Positions 22,482-31,544 are shown, counted from the stretch's first letter. The stretch is DNA of 64,000 bases from Herpetosiphon giganteus (GCF_016907925.1 NZ_JAFBCZ010000008.1:1-64000); one strand, 5' to 3'. The notes: generated from the letters alone by a model not told the origin. Numbers and translations are program-made.

Positions 22482-23807
22482 ATGGATGCTGCAATCGCCA
22501 CATTCAGCAACCAACTAATCGCCAGCGCGCTGGCTGCGGTCGAGCCACAGCCAGCAGTTTTAAAGGCTTTGGATTGGGATGGTACGCAACTGCGCTGTGG
22601 CGCTTGGCAGTGGTCTGGCACAGGCCGAATCATTGTGCTGGGCGCTGGCAAGGCAGGTGCGCCAATGGCCGCCGCCGTCGAACAATTGCTTGGCAATCGC
22701 ATCGCTGCTGGTTTGGTGGTGGTCAAAGATGCACATCGTGGTAATGTTGCGCTTAATCATATCGAACTGCTTGAATCCAGCCACCCAACGCCTGATCAAC
22801 GCGGGCTGAAGGCAGCGCAACAGGTCGAACGTTTGCTCAAGCAAGCCCAAGCAGATGATTTGGTGCTGGCGCTGATTTCGGGCGGTGCGTCGGCGCTCTT
22901 GCCAGCACCAGCAGGCAACATTAGCCTAGCCGATTTACAACAGCTAACCCAGCTATTGCTCGCTTGCGGCGCGCCAATCGAGCACATCAATTTGGTGCGC
23001 AAGCATTGCGATCGCTTGAAGGGCGGGCAATTTGCGGCCTTGGCCCAACCGGCGAGCCTGTTGAGCATGGTTATTTCCGATGTGGTTGGCTCGCCGTTGA
23101 GCAGCATTGCCTCAGGCTTGAGTGTGCCCGATTCCGGCAGTTTTGCTGAGGCATGGGCCATGCTCGAACACTATCAATTGCAACAGCATGTGGCGGCGAG
23201 CATTCGCGACTATCTGCAAGCTGGCATTCGCGGGGTGGTTCCAGCTCATCCCAATGGCAGCGAGCCATGGTGGCCAAGGGTGCAAACCTCGATTGTGGCG
23301 CGCAACGAAACGGCCCAAGCGGCGGTCAAGCAATTGGCTCAAGCTCAAGGCTGGCAGGTCATTCACGATCAGCAGCCGATTATTGACGAAGCCCAAGAGG
23401 TTGGGGCAGCGCTGGGCCAACGCTTGCGCCACCTAGCTGCATCGGCCCAACAACCAACACTCTACCTTGCTGGCGGCGAAACCACAGTTAATTTGGCTGG
23501 CATTCAAGCCCACGCACGCGGCGGGCGCAACGCCGAATTAGCGCTCGCAGCAGCCTTAGCGCTCGACGGCTGCCCAAATTGCCAACTAATTGCCTTGGCA
23601 ACCGATGGCGGCGATGGCTCAAGCCCAGCCGCCGGAGCAATTGCCAATGGTCAAAGCATCGCCCAAGCGCGCAGATTGGGGCTTGAGCCACAAGCTTTTT
23701 TGGCCAACCACGATAGCTATGGCTTTTGGCAAGCGCTAGGCAGCGCAATCGACATTGGGCCAACCCTGACCAACGTTAACGATCTGGTTATTGGTTTGGT
23801 CTGGTAG
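22482..23807 (+). CDS. Glycerate kinase, MOFRL family
   Basis: A 441-residue enzyme of the GckA/TtuD type that phosphorylates glycerate, usually to 2-phosphoglycerate. The N-terminal DUF4147 domain has GAGKAGAPMA, SSHPTPDQRGL and ISGGASALLPAP. The C-terminal MOFRL domain has GGETTVNLAG, GGRNAELALAAALAL and ATDGGDGSSPAAGA. The ATG lies two bases after the upstream stop, so it is cotranscribed with the substrate-binding protein. Its stop codon abuts the stop of the convergent cystathionine synthase gene with no base between them. Confidence 0.88.
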   Translation: MDAAIATFSNQLIASALAAVEPQPAVLKALDWDGTQLRCGAWQWSGTGRIIVLGAGKAGAPMAAAVEQLLGNRIAAGLVVVKDAHRGNVALNHIELLESSHPTPDQRGLKAAQQVERLLKQAQADDLVLALISGGASALLPAPAGNISLADLQQLTQLLLACGAPIEHINLVRKHCDRLKGGQFAALAQPASLLSMVISDVVGSPLSSIASGLSVPDSGSFAEAWAMLEHYQLQQHVAASIRDYLQAGIRGVVPAHPNGSEPWWPRVQTSIVARNETAQAAVKQLAQAQGWQVIHDQQPIIDEAQEVGAALGQRLRHLAASAQQPTLYLAGGETTVNLAGIQAHARGGRNAELALAAALALDGCPNCQLIALATDGGDGSSPAAGAIANGQSIAQARRLGLEPQAFLANHDSYGFWQALGSAIDIGPTLTNVNDLVIGLVW

Positions 23808-24926
23808 CTACAACACTGCCAAGGCTTGGGCCAAATCGGCAATCAAATCGTCGCGGTGTTCCAAGCCGACTGAGAGCCGCAACAAGGCTGGCGAGGTTGG
23901 CGAGTCGGGGCCTTCGAGCGTGGCGCGATGTTCGATTAAGCTTTCGGGGCCGCCAAGGCTAGTCGCACGCGTCCATAATTGCACTTGAGCCGCCACCGCA
24001 AGCGCTTCAGCAGCCCCGCCAATCACCTCGAACGAGACCATGCCGCCCATCAAGAGCATTTGGCGTTGGGCCAATTCAAATTGGGGATGACTCTTCAAGC
24101 CAGGATAATGCACAACCTGCACCTTCGGATGCTGCTCCAACCACTCGGCCACGGCCAAAGCATTGGCACAATGGCCTTGCAACCGATAGGCCAAGCTTTG
24201 CATGCCGCGCAAAATCAGCCAACACTCAAATGGCGAGGGCACGGCTCCGGCCAGCACATGAATTTGCTTAATTTTTTGCCACCATGACGTGGCAATTTTG
24301 GTAATTAATGCCCCGCCCAGCACATCGCTATGGCCGCCAAGATATTTGGTGGTTGAATGTAGCACCAAATCCACGCCCAAATCGAAGGGCCGCTGGCCAA
24401 GTGGCGTGGCCCACGTATTATCGCAAACTACCAAGGCTCCAGCAGCGTGGGCCAAACTGCTGACCGCCGCTAAATCGGTGAGCCGCAAGCTTGGGTTGGA
24501 TGGCGTTTCGAGCCAAACCAAAGCCGGAGCTGGCTCCAGCGCTGCTTGCACCGCCGCCAAGTCGGTCATATCAACAAATTGAGTATCGAGGTGGGCAAAA
24601 ACTTGACGCGCCAAGTTGGCAGTGCCGTTGTAGCAATCGCGGGGCAGCAACAAGCGCTGGCCAGGAGCCAAATGTTGCAACACCGCCGCTGTGGCTGCCG
24701 AGCCAGAGGCAAAGGCCGCTGCTTCAACGCCACCTTCAAGCGCAGCCAACGCTTGCTCCAAGGCTTGGCGGGTAGGGTTGCCAAAACGAGTGTATAAAAA
24801 ACCATGCGGCAAACTACCATCAGCCGCTCGTTCGAAGGTGCTGGCCAGATGAATTGGCGGCGTTACAGCACTGGTCGCAGCATCAACGCTACGACCAGCA
24901 TGAATCAACAATGTTTCAGGTTTCAT
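23808..24926 (-). CDS. Cystathionine gamma-synthase-type PLP enzyme
   Basis: A 372-residue fold-type I PLP enzyme of the Cys/Met metabolism family. Visible features are YTRFGNPTRQALEQALAALE, ASGSAATAAVL, LETPSNPSL, CDNTWATP and STTKYLGGHSDVLGGAL, where the Lys of TKY binds PLP. It could be MetB, MetC or a homocysteine-forming sulfhydrylase; sequence alone does not separate these. The start at 24926 gives the conserved MKPETLLIHAG. It is the last gene of a four-gene minus-strand run and begins 7 bases after the LGFP-like gene ends. Confidence 0.88.
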   Translation of the reverse strand: MKPETLLIHAGRSVDAATSAVTPPIHLASTFERAADGSLPHGFLYTRFGNPTRQALEQALAALEGGVEAAAFASGSAATAAVLQHLAPGQRLLLPRDCYNGTANLARQVFAHLDTQFVDMTDLAAVQAALEPAPALVWLETPSNPSLRLTDLAAVSSLAHAAGALVVCDNTWATPLGQRPFDLGVDLVLHSTTKYLGGHSDVLGGALITKIATSWWQKIKQIHVLAGAVPSPFECWLILRGMQSLAYRLQGHCANALAVAEWLEQHPKVQVVHYPGLKSHPQFELAQRQMLLMGGMVSFEVIGGAAEALAVAAQVQLWTRATSLGGPESLIEHRATLEGPDSPTSPALLRLSVGLEHRDDLIADLAQALAVL

Positions 24927-24933
24927 AGTTTTC

Positions 24934-25860
24934 TCAGCGCAAAGGAATAACCGGAACAGCGGTCGGCGCAACTGGCTCGATATAGTTTGGCTCGCTATCT
25001 TGGAAGTAGAGGGCGCGGCCTAACAAGCCAATTTTGACCGTTTGATTGGGATCGTTGGGGTGTAACTCAAGCCGCCCGCGCTCGAAATATTGCACCGTGT
25101 GCACCGTGCGATCTTCGGGCAACACTTCTTGCAATTCTTCGCTAATTGGCCAGCCAAGCAAATCGATGCCGCCATTGGCTTCCCAAAATTCAAGGAACAA
25201 GCCACGCAAGCCTTGCTGGGTCGCTTCGCTATAACGCAAGCCAGGCCGATTGGCGAAAAATTGTTGGTTGGGAAAATCGCGATTTTTGGTAAACTCAACC
25301 CCAACCCGCCCAGGCTGCACCTCGTATTTGGTCCCTTGATGCTCAGGCCACCATTCAAGCCGCGCGCGCTCAAACCATTGGAACTGACGGCCATTCTCCT
25401 CAAGCAAGCCACTAATTGGCCGCCCAAAAATTGGCTCGCCGCCGTTTTTAACCCAATATGGCAAAAAGAGCGGGTCGATCTCAGCGGCATAACTTGGCAA
25501 GGAATTTAATCCATCAACCCCATAAAAACGTTGGCCTTCGAGCGCTGCCGCTTCATTATCCAACGAACGATTGGATTGCAATTGCACGCTGTTGAGCAAG
25601 GGTTGCAAGGTTGGTTGAGCGTTATTATTGCCGCCAAAAAGATTAAACAGATTGATGTTATTGCCGCTTGCCAGCAATAAAACCAAGAAAATAATTAAGA
25701 TAATTGCCACCCCAAAGCCCAAGGCTTGCGCGGTCATGCCTTGGGGAGCAACCGCCTCGTCCTCTTGAATAATCGCCGAAGGCACCTCTTCCGGTTCGGG
25801 ATCTGGCTCAAGATCGTTCTCAAATTCCAGCACATCGGTTGGGGGAGTGCGGTCGCTCAT
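24934..25860 (-). CDS. Single-pass membrane protein with LGFP-like repeats
   Basis: A 308-residue protein. An acidic cytoplasmic N-terminus (ENDLEPDPEPEEVP) is followed by one membrane helix at about 48-68 (FGVAIILIIFLVLLLASGN) and an outer domain. The outer part has two or three repeats of the pattern GG..IFGRPISG..EENGRQFQWFERARLEWWPE and IDLLGWPISEE...VQYFERGRLELHP, like the LGFP-type repeats of Chloroflexota surface proteins, which are thought to bind cell-wall or polymer ligands. The ATG at 25860 has AGGAA upstream. It lies 10 bases after the HIT gene in the same operon. Confidence 0.75.
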   Translation of the reverse strand: MSDRTPPTDVLEFENDLEPDPEPEEVPSAIIQEDEAVAPQGMTAQALGFGVAIILIIFLVLLLASGNNINLFNLFGGNNNAQPTLQPLLNSVQLQSNRSLDNEAAALEGQRFYGVDGLNSLPSYAAEIDPLFLPYWVKNGGEPIFGRPISGLLEENGRQFQWFERARLEWWPEHQGTKYEVQPGRVGVEFTKNRDFPNQQFFANRPGLRYSEATQQGLRGLFLEFWEANGGIDLLGWPISEELQEVLPEDRTVHTVQYFERGRLELHPNDPNQTVKIGLLGRALYFQDSEPNYIEPVAPTAVPVIPLR

Positions 25861-25870
25861 GGGCAATTCC

Positions 25871-26284
25871 TCATGCTTGATGTTTAGCCCGCAAACGCTC
25901 GGCTAAATCGGCAAATGCTGCGTGATCGGTTGGGTTTGGTCGCCATAATTTCACAATTCCATCGCCTTCCCAGCGTGGAATCACATGGACATGATAGTAA
26001 AACACTTCTTGCCCAGAGGCTGGACGCGAATTTTGCAACACATTGATGCCAGCAGGATTGAGCGTTTGCAACAATAATTGAGCAACAGTTTGCACCATTC
26101 GCGCCACGGCTGCCACATCTTCTGGCGTAGTATCGAAAATATCGGTGCCAAAGCGCTTGGGAATAACCAAGGTATGGCCTTGCGAGGCAGGATTAATATC
26201 TAAAAATGCCAACGTTCGATCATCTTCGGCCACTTTATGGCAGGGCAACTCGCCACGCACGATTTTGCTAAATACGTCATCCAT
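25871..26284 (-). CDS. HIT-family protein
   Basis: A 137-residue nucleotide-binding protein. It has the HIT N-terminus (DDVFSKIVRGELPCHKVAEDD, FLDINPASQGHTLVIPK) and the C-terminal active-site strand FYYHVHVIPRW. In the usual H-x-H-x-H triad the first His is Tyr96, while His98 (nucleophile position) and His100 remain. Relatives cleave nucleoside phosphoramidates or dinucleotides. GGAGG lies eight bases before the ATG at 26284. It is cotranscribed with polX (17-base gap) and the LGFP-like gene. Confidence 0.88.
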   Translation of the reverse strand: MDDVFSKIVRGELPCHKVAEDDRTLAFLDINPASQGHTLVIPKRFGTDIFDTTPEDVAAVARMVQTVAQLLLQTLNPAGINVLQNSRPASGQEVFYYHVHVIPRWEGDGIVKLWRPNPTDHAAFADLAERLRAKHQA

Positions 26285-26301
26285 CCAATCAGCCTCCAAA
26301 A

Positions 26302-28038
26302 CTACGCTTCATTCTTGATTCCTAGTTTTGCTAATTTTTGTTGGCGCAAGCCGAGCACTGCCTCAACATCCCAGGTGTTGATGACTTGCTGGTTGCTGAC
26401 CCCGCCCCGGCGTGCAGTTACAACTCCATAAAAAAGATTGTTGAAGCCAGCCGTGGCGTGGGCATCGGTATTGATGCTGATGTTACAGCCTGCTGCCAGC
26501 GCTGCCCGCACATGCACCGCATCGAGATCAAGCCGCTCTGGGCCTGCATTCACTTCCAAGACCGTGCCGGTTGCTGCTGCCGCCGCAATAATTTGCGCCA
26601 TATCGTAATCGGCTCCAGCGCGGCCATTCAAAATGCGGCCAGTTGGGTGGCCAATGATCGTCACATAAGGATTATTGATTGCGCGCAGCATGCGGGCGGT
26701 CGATTCGGCGCGGGCTTGGCGCAACGCCACATGCGGCGAGGCCACGACTAAATCTAATTTGGCAAGCACCTCGTCGGGCAAGGCCAAGCTACCATCGGGC
26801 AAAATATCGACTTCGCAGCTTTGCAACAAGCGAAAATCATGGCCTTCGGCGGCTAATTGCTGGTTCAGCTCATCGATTTCGGCCCGTTGGGCCAGCAAGC
26901 GCTCGCCATCAAGCCCGCCAGTTACGCCCAAATAGGCGCTATGATCAGCGACCGCCATATAGCGATAGCCTTTGGCAATGCCCGCCAGCACCATTTCACG
27001 CAGGCTTGCGCCGCCATCGCTCCAAGTTGTATGCCAATGGACATCGCTGATGATCGCGCTTTGTTCCAGCAGCGTTGGCAATTGCTTGGCTTGAGCAAGC
27101 GCAATTTCGCCCCAGCCTTCGCGCAATTCAGGCGTGATCCAATCCAAACCTAATGCTTGATAGAGTGCCGCTTCATCGGCAAAAGCTGGCAAATTGCTTG
27201 GGTCAAGTTGCCAATTCTGCGCCTCAGCCAATTGGTTCAGGTCGGCAACATGGTTGGCTGAGCCAGTCCAATAGACCAAGGCACTGCCCCATTGGTTTGG
27301 CTCAACCGCCACAACCCATGCATTCATGCCATTGTGCAGCAAGAGTTGGATACCATGGGCGCTGGGCGTGGCTTGGGCAACTTGGGGCAATGCGCCAATT
27401 GCGGCGTAGGTTGCAGCCGCATCAAGTGTTGCCACCACAAAATTCAAATCGCCAACGCTGGCCTGATAGCGGCGGGTTGAGCCAACGACTTGGGCAGCGC
27501 TAACGCTCGGCAATTCGGCCAAAGCAGCGCTCAATTCTTCGGCGACTGGCACGGCATCGACCAAACGTAAGCGCAGCACTTGGTTTTGCAATGCTTCAAG
27601 GGCACTTAGCACCTTGGCCGCGCTTTTGGCCCCAAAGCCCTTGATTTTGGCCAAGCGCCCATCTTGGGCTGCCGAGAACAAGGCCTCAAGATCCTGAATC
27701 CCTTCATCGCGAAAGAGGCGGGCAGCGGTTTTGGGGCCAATTTCGGGCACGCGCAAAATCTGCAACAAGCCAGGCGGCACTTTCTCCAAGAGCTGATCGG
27801 CCAAGGCTGAATGGCCATGATCGAGCAATTCGCCAATGATTGCGGCGCTAGCCTCGCCAATATTCGGCAGGCTGGTTAACGAGCCTTGTTCGCGCAGGCT
27901 GGCAAGGCTGGTGGTTTGGGCGGCAAGTGTATCGCTGGCGCGGCGATAGGCCGCCAACCGAAAACGATTTTCGCCGATCACTTCCAACGCATCGGCAATA
28001 TCGGCAAAGACTTGGGCAATTGCTTGGTTGCTAAGCAT
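26302..28038 (-). CDS. PolX-type DNA polymerase/PHP exonuclease with degenerate polymerase site
   Basis: A 578-residue protein. Residues 1-150 form the HhH/8-kDa-like DNA-binding part (LPNIGEASAAIIGELL, VPEIGPKTAARLF). Residues about 175-300 form the nucleotidyltransferase domain, and the PHP phosphoesterase domain starts near 330 (DVHWHTTWSDG, CEVDILPDG, HPTGRILN, NTDAHAT). In the polymerase site the usual RRGKE-x-GDxD reads RRYQASVGDLN, so D197 is kept but the second Asp is N199, and the third carboxylate position is N239 (GMNAWVV). The PHP metal ligands look intact. Polymerase activity is doubtful while exonuclease activity is plausible. First gene of a four-gene operon. Confidence 0.88.
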   Translation of the reverse strand: MLSNQAIAQVFADIADALEVIGENRFRLAAYRRASDTLAAQTTSLASLREQGSLTSLPNIGEASAAIIGELLDHGHSALADQLLEKVPPGLLQILRVPEIGPKTAARLFRDEGIQDLEALFSAAQDGRLAKIKGFGAKSAAKVLSALEALQNQVLRLRLVDAVPVAEELSAALAELPSVSAAQVVGSTRRYQASVGDLNFVVATLDAAATYAAIGALPQVAQATPSAHGIQLLLHNGMNAWVVAVEPNQWGSALVYWTGSANHVADLNQLAEAQNWQLDPSNLPAFADEAALYQALGLDWITPELREGWGEIALAQAKQLPTLLEQSAIISDVHWHTTWSDGGASLREMVLAGIAKGYRYMAVADHSAYLGVTGGLDGERLLAQRAEIDELNQQLAAEGHDFRLLQSCEVDILPDGSLALPDEVLAKLDLVVASPHVALRQARAESTARMLRAINNPYVTIIGHPTGRILNGRAGADYDMAQIIAAAAATGTVLEVNAGPERLDLDAVHVRAALAAGCNISINTDAHATAGFNNLFYGVVTARRGGVSNQQVINTWDVEAVLGLRQQKLAKLGIKNEA

Positions 28039-28170
28039 AGTTCGGCTGTGCTCACGCTGAAAAAAAGAAAAAGAGCAGGAGTAGATCAAAACGTTGTTTG
28101 ATTATAGCATGGTCACCTCAGGCTGAGACGTTCGATTATGGCATAGCTTTCGGCCAAGGGGTTGATGATC

Positions 28171-28236
28171 ACCACCCTTCCGTCCCGCCTCAAGGCGGGA
28201 GACACAGGGGGTTTTCATCCCCCTGTACCCCCTAAA
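28171..28236 (+). repeat. Intergenic repeat family H, copy 2
   Basis: The element reads ACCCTTCCGTCCCGCC, a short inverted repeat, GGGGGTTTTCATCCCCC and TACCCCCTAAAGG. It matches the copies at 16100 and 63888. It lies in the 430-base gap between the divergent polX and glnA genes. The rest of the gap has the palindrome TGGTTCGAACCA at about 28283 and the glnA promoter region, but no gene. Confidence 0.7.
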
Positions 28237-28400
28237 GGACGTGATTTGGCAAGTAGGCATCCATTGATGAACCAACCATGCACTGGTTCGAACCAGAGAG
28301 CCAGGAATAACCAAACGAACTTCCCCGCTGGGCAACTGCTGGAATCCAATTTCGGGCAACTTGCCCAATTGAGCAACGCGAATTTTTGGCCATTTTGCCC

Positions 28401-28406
28401 TATAAT
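28401..28406 (+). promoter_or_regulatory. -10 box of glnA
   Basis: A perfect TATAAT lies 63 bases before the glnA start. No convincing -35 is seen at the standard spacing, so an activator may be needed. AAGGAG at about 28452 serves as the ribosome site. Confidence 0.45.
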
Positions 28407-28468
28407 GAACAAACTCAACTGGGCTATCATGCACAGTGGCTAGGTGTCAGTGAAGGAGCATTCAGGCT

Positions 28469-29803
28469 ATGCCAGTCACAAAAGAAGAAATTTTAGAAAA
28501 AATTGCTGAACAACGAGTCCAGTTTATTAATCTCCAATTTACTGACATTGTTGGGATTATTAAAAATGTGACGATTCCTGTTTCGCAAATTCACCAAGCC
28601 CTCGACCACGGCGTGTGGTTCGATGGTTCGTCGATCGAAGGCTTTGCCCGCATTGCTGAAAGCGATATGTATTTGGTGCCCGACCTCAACACCTACGCGG
28701 TGATTCCGTGGGAAAGCACCGGCGATTATATTACGGCGCGCTTTATTTGCGATGTGTTTACGCCCGATGACCAACCATTTGCTGGCGACCCGCGCCATGT
28801 GCTCAAACGAACCTTAGCTCAAGCAGCAGAATTGGGCTTTATCTACAACACTGGGCCAGAATTAGAGTTTTTCTTGTTTAAGCCTGGGCCAAACGGCGAG
28901 TTAGTGCCAATTCCGCACGATGCTGCTGGTTATTTTGATGTTTCAACCGATTATGCAACCCACATTCGCCGCCAGATGGTTGCTTCGTTGCAAACCTTTG
29001 GGATTAAAGTTGAGGCCAGCCATCACGAGGTGGCAATTGGCCAGCATGAAATTGATTTTGAGTATGGCGATGCCTTAACTATGGCCGACCATACGGTGAC
29101 ATTTCGCACGGTGTTGAAGGCAATTGCCCAATTGAACGGCCTGCATGCCACTTTTATGCCCAAACCAATTGCTGGTATCAACGGGTCGGGCATGCACGTG
29201 CACCAGAGTTTGTCATCGATCGTGACGGGGCGCAACGAGTTCCATGATCATGAAACCAACAATTTATCGGTGTTGGCGCAGCATTTTACCGCTGGCTTGC
29301 TCGACCACGCTTTGGGCATGACCGCCGTGCTTGCGCCGTTGGTTAATTCGTACAAGCGGTTGGTGCCTGGCTACGAAGCGCCAATTTATGTCAGCTGGGG
29401 CCGCACCAATCGCTCGGCGCTTGTGCGCATTCCACGCATCAGCGCAGGCCGCTCGAACCAAGCAACCCGCATCGAATTGCGCTGCCCAGATCCATCGGCC
29501 AACCCCTATTTGGCCTTCTCGGTCATGTTGGCGGCAGGTTTAGATGGGATTAAACGCAAGCTCATGCCACCACCCTCAGCCGAAGAAGATCTGTATCATG
29601 TTGACCCGATAGCGCGGGGCTTGAAAACCTTGCCCGTCTCGCTGGGCGAGGCCTTGGAAGAATTAAAGCGCGATAGTGTGATTCAAGAAGCCTTGGGCGA
29701 GCACATTTATGAGCGCTATATCGAGGCCAAAACCCAAGAATGGGATGCCTACCGCCGCCACGTCTCGCAATGGGAGCTTGACCGCTACCTGCCAATTTAT
29801 TAG
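28469..29803 (+). CDS. glnA: Glutamine synthetase, type I
   Basis: A 444-residue GSI enzyme that joins ammonia to glutamate with ATP. Motifs present are FDGSSIEGFARIAESDMYL, NGSGMHVHQSL (ammonia/ATP site), KRLVPGYEAPIYVSWG and the glutamate-binding RIELRCPDPSANPYLAF. The length and the end (WELDRYLPIY) match the shorter GSI-alpha type of Bacillus rather than the longer adenylylated beta type. The NLYDLPP adenylylation site is not apparent, since the region reads EEDLYHVDP. It is monocistronic between repeat-rich gaps; no GlnR operator was recognised. Confidence 0.95.
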   Translation: MPVTKEEILEKIAEQRVQFINLQFTDIVGIIKNVTIPVSQIHQALDHGVWFDGSSIEGFARIAESDMYLVPDLNTYAVIPWESTGDYITARFICDVFTPDDQPFAGDPRHVLKRTLAQAAELGFIYNTGPELEFFLFKPGPNGELVPIPHDAAGYFDVSTDYATHIRRQMVASLQTFGIKVEASHHEVAIGQHEIDFEYGDALTMADHTVTFRTVLKAIAQLNGLHATFMPKPIAGINGSGMHVHQSLSSIVTGRNEFHDHETNNLSVLAQHFTAGLLDHALGMTAVLAPLVNSYKRLVPGYEAPIYVSWGRTNRSALVRIPRISAGRSNQATRIELRCPDPSANPYLAFSVMLAAGLDGIKRKLMPPPSAEEDLYHVDPIARGLKTLPVSLGEALEELKRDSVIQEALGEHIYERYIEAKTQEWDAYRRHVSQWELDRYLPIY

Positions 29804-29845
29804 CAGTTGGGGGTTGGTTGTTAGGGTCGGGGATTGGTTTATTGT

Positions 29846-30105
29846 TAACCGCGAAGAGCGCGAAGAACACGAAGGACGAGGCTATGGGCTTTTGGCTATC
29901 GAAACGATTGATGAAATTTTCAACGAATCCCCGATTGTCAAAAGCCTATAGCCTCGTCCGCTCTGCGCCTCTGCGTTTATACCTTCAACCGGAATCCTTG
30001 TGTTCTCTACTCTCTATTCTTAGTTACTCTTCATCCCTCATAATTCATCCTTCATAATTCATCCTTCATCCCTAATGTTCTATGCTCTATGTTCTTGGGT
30101 TACTC
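29846..30105. repeat. Intergenic repeat mosaic (families C, E, D, B, F)
   Basis: The gap between the convergent glnA and pyrC genes holds AACCGCGAAGAGCGCGAAG-type repeats (29846-29880), tandem GGCTATCG/GCCTATAGCC units, CTCTGCGCCTCTGCGTTT (about 29958), TCATCCCTCATAATTCATCC units (30029-30073) and ATGTTCTATGCTCTATGTTC (about 30073-30096). The last element reaches into the pyrC stop region. Confidence 0.75.
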
Positions 30106-31521
30106 TTCCTCGTCGAATACGCCGCTGAGTTTGCCGACGGCCCCGCCATGTTCGCGGCGGCTGGCCTCGCCAAATTGCTCGCGCCGAAAGACGATTTGGC
30201 CTTCGAGCATGGTCAACATTACTTGGCCACGCATTTCTTGGCCCATCAAGGGAGTATTTTTGCCCTTTGAAGCCAACGACTCTGGCGTAACCCTCCAAAG
30301 CGCCGCAGGATCAAAAATCGTCAGCGTTGCAGGATCGTCTGGCCCCAACGAAATTGGCAGCACATCGATAATCGCCGCTGGGCCAATCGTCATGCGTGCA
30401 ATCAATTCGACAATATCGATCTGCATGGTTTGCACCAAGGTCAACACCATCGGCAAGGCCAGTTCCAAGCCTGTGTAGCCTGGGGCGGCAAAGCCATATT
30501 CGCATTCTTTATCAACGTGGGTATGCGGGGCGTGGTCGGTTGCGACGGCATCGATTGTTCCATCGCGCAAGCCTGCAATCAAGGCGGCCACGTCTTCGCT
30601 GGCGCGCAACGGTGGGCTAACGCGGGTGCGGGTGTCGTAGGGCGCTAATTGCGACGGATCGTAAGGGCCTTTGCCATCCCATGGCTCCATATTGCCGAGC
30701 ACCCAGCGATCGGTCATGGTCAGGTGGTGCGGCGTGACTTCGGCGGTTACGCGCACGCCGCGCGCCTTGGCAGCCCGAATCAATTCTACGCCGCCGGCAG
30801 TGCTAACGTGGCAAATATGCAAGCGTCCGCCAGTTTCTTCGGCCAAGGCAATATCACGGGCGATCATCACTTCTTCGCCAGCAGCAGGCCAACCGCTCAA
30901 GCCCAAACGAGTTGCAACCGCGCCCTCGTTCATCGGCGCGCCGCGCACAATGCTCAAATCTTCGCAGTGGTTCATCACCGGGCGGCCAGTCATTTTGCTA
31001 TACAGCAATGCTTGGCGCATGATGTGAGCATCCCAAACTGGCGAACCATCATCACTAAAGCCATGTGCGCCAGCTTCGGCCAACTCGATCAGTGGTGCAA
31101 GCACCTTGCCTTCGCGGCCAAGGGTTACCGCGCCGATTGGCAGCACATGAATTGGCCCATGGCGGGCGGCAATATCAAATTGTTGGCGAATCAGCGGAGC
31201 CGAATCGAGCGCAGGATTGGTGTTGGGCATTGGGCAAATCGTCGTATAGCCGCCACGCACCGCCGCATCCATGCCGGTGGCAATCGTTTCTTTGCCCTCG
31301 AAGCCTGGTTCGCGCAAGTGGGTGTGAATATCGATAAAGCCAGGGGTCACAAAACAGCCAGAGGCATCGATAAACTCAACATCATCGCCATACGAATCGG
31401 GAGCCATGGCCAACTCGATGACCTCGCGCACCCGATTGTTTTCCAGCACCAAATCCCCGACGGTCGCAGTTTTGCGGGCTGGATCGATGATACAGCCGTT
31501 TTTGATCACAATCCGTGACAT
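30100..31521 (-). CDS. pyrC: Dihydroorotase
   Basis: A 473-residue class I dihydroorotase of the amidohydrolase family, closing carbamoyl-aspartate to dihydroorotate in pyrimidine synthesis. Zinc ligands appear in DIHTHLREPG, MNHCED, HICHVSTAGG and VATDHAPHT, and GFSDDGSPV and TAEVTPHHL are also conserved. The start at 31521 gives the usual MSRIVIKNG. It follows the DUF2270 gene by 23 bases on the same strand. Other pyr genes are not in the window. The C-terminus is acidic (VFDEEE). Confidence 0.95.
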   Translation of the reverse strand: MSRIVIKNGCIIDPARKTATVGDLVLENNRVREVIELAMAPDSYGDDVEFIDASGCFVTPGFIDIHTHLREPGFEGKETIATGMDAAVRGGYTTICPMPNTNPALDSAPLIRQQFDIAARHGPIHVLPIGAVTLGREGKVLAPLIELAEAGAHGFSDDGSPVWDAHIMRQALLYSKMTGRPVMNHCEDLSIVRGAPMNEGAVATRLGLSGWPAAGEEVMIARDIALAEETGGRLHICHVSTAGGVELIRAAKARGVRVTAEVTPHHLTMTDRWVLGNMEPWDGKGPYDPSQLAPYDTRTRVSPPLRASEDVAALIAGLRDGTIDAVATDHAPHTHVDKECEYGFAAPGYTGLELALPMVLTLVQTMQIDIVELIARMTIGPAAIIDVLPISLGPDDPATLTIFDPAALWRVTPESLASKGKNTPLMGQEMRGQVMLTMLEGQIVFRREQFGEASRREHGGAVGKLSGVFDEEE

Positions 31522-31544
31522 GTAGAACTCCACTGATTGGGCGC

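Noticed and set aside
24926-24971. SAM or S-box riboswitch before the cystathionine synthase gene
   Set aside because: Only 7 bases separate it from the upstream gene, and no riboswitch fold is possible there.
28278-28300. Possible tRNA T-arm (GGTTCGAACC)
   Set aside because: The surrounding bases do not fold into an acceptor, D-arm or anticodon arm; it is a simple palindrome.
30649-31518. Long plus-strand open frame (289 codons) antisense to dihydroorotase
   Set aside because: It is explained by codon bias of pyrC on the other strand; the translation is His/Ala-rich with no domain.
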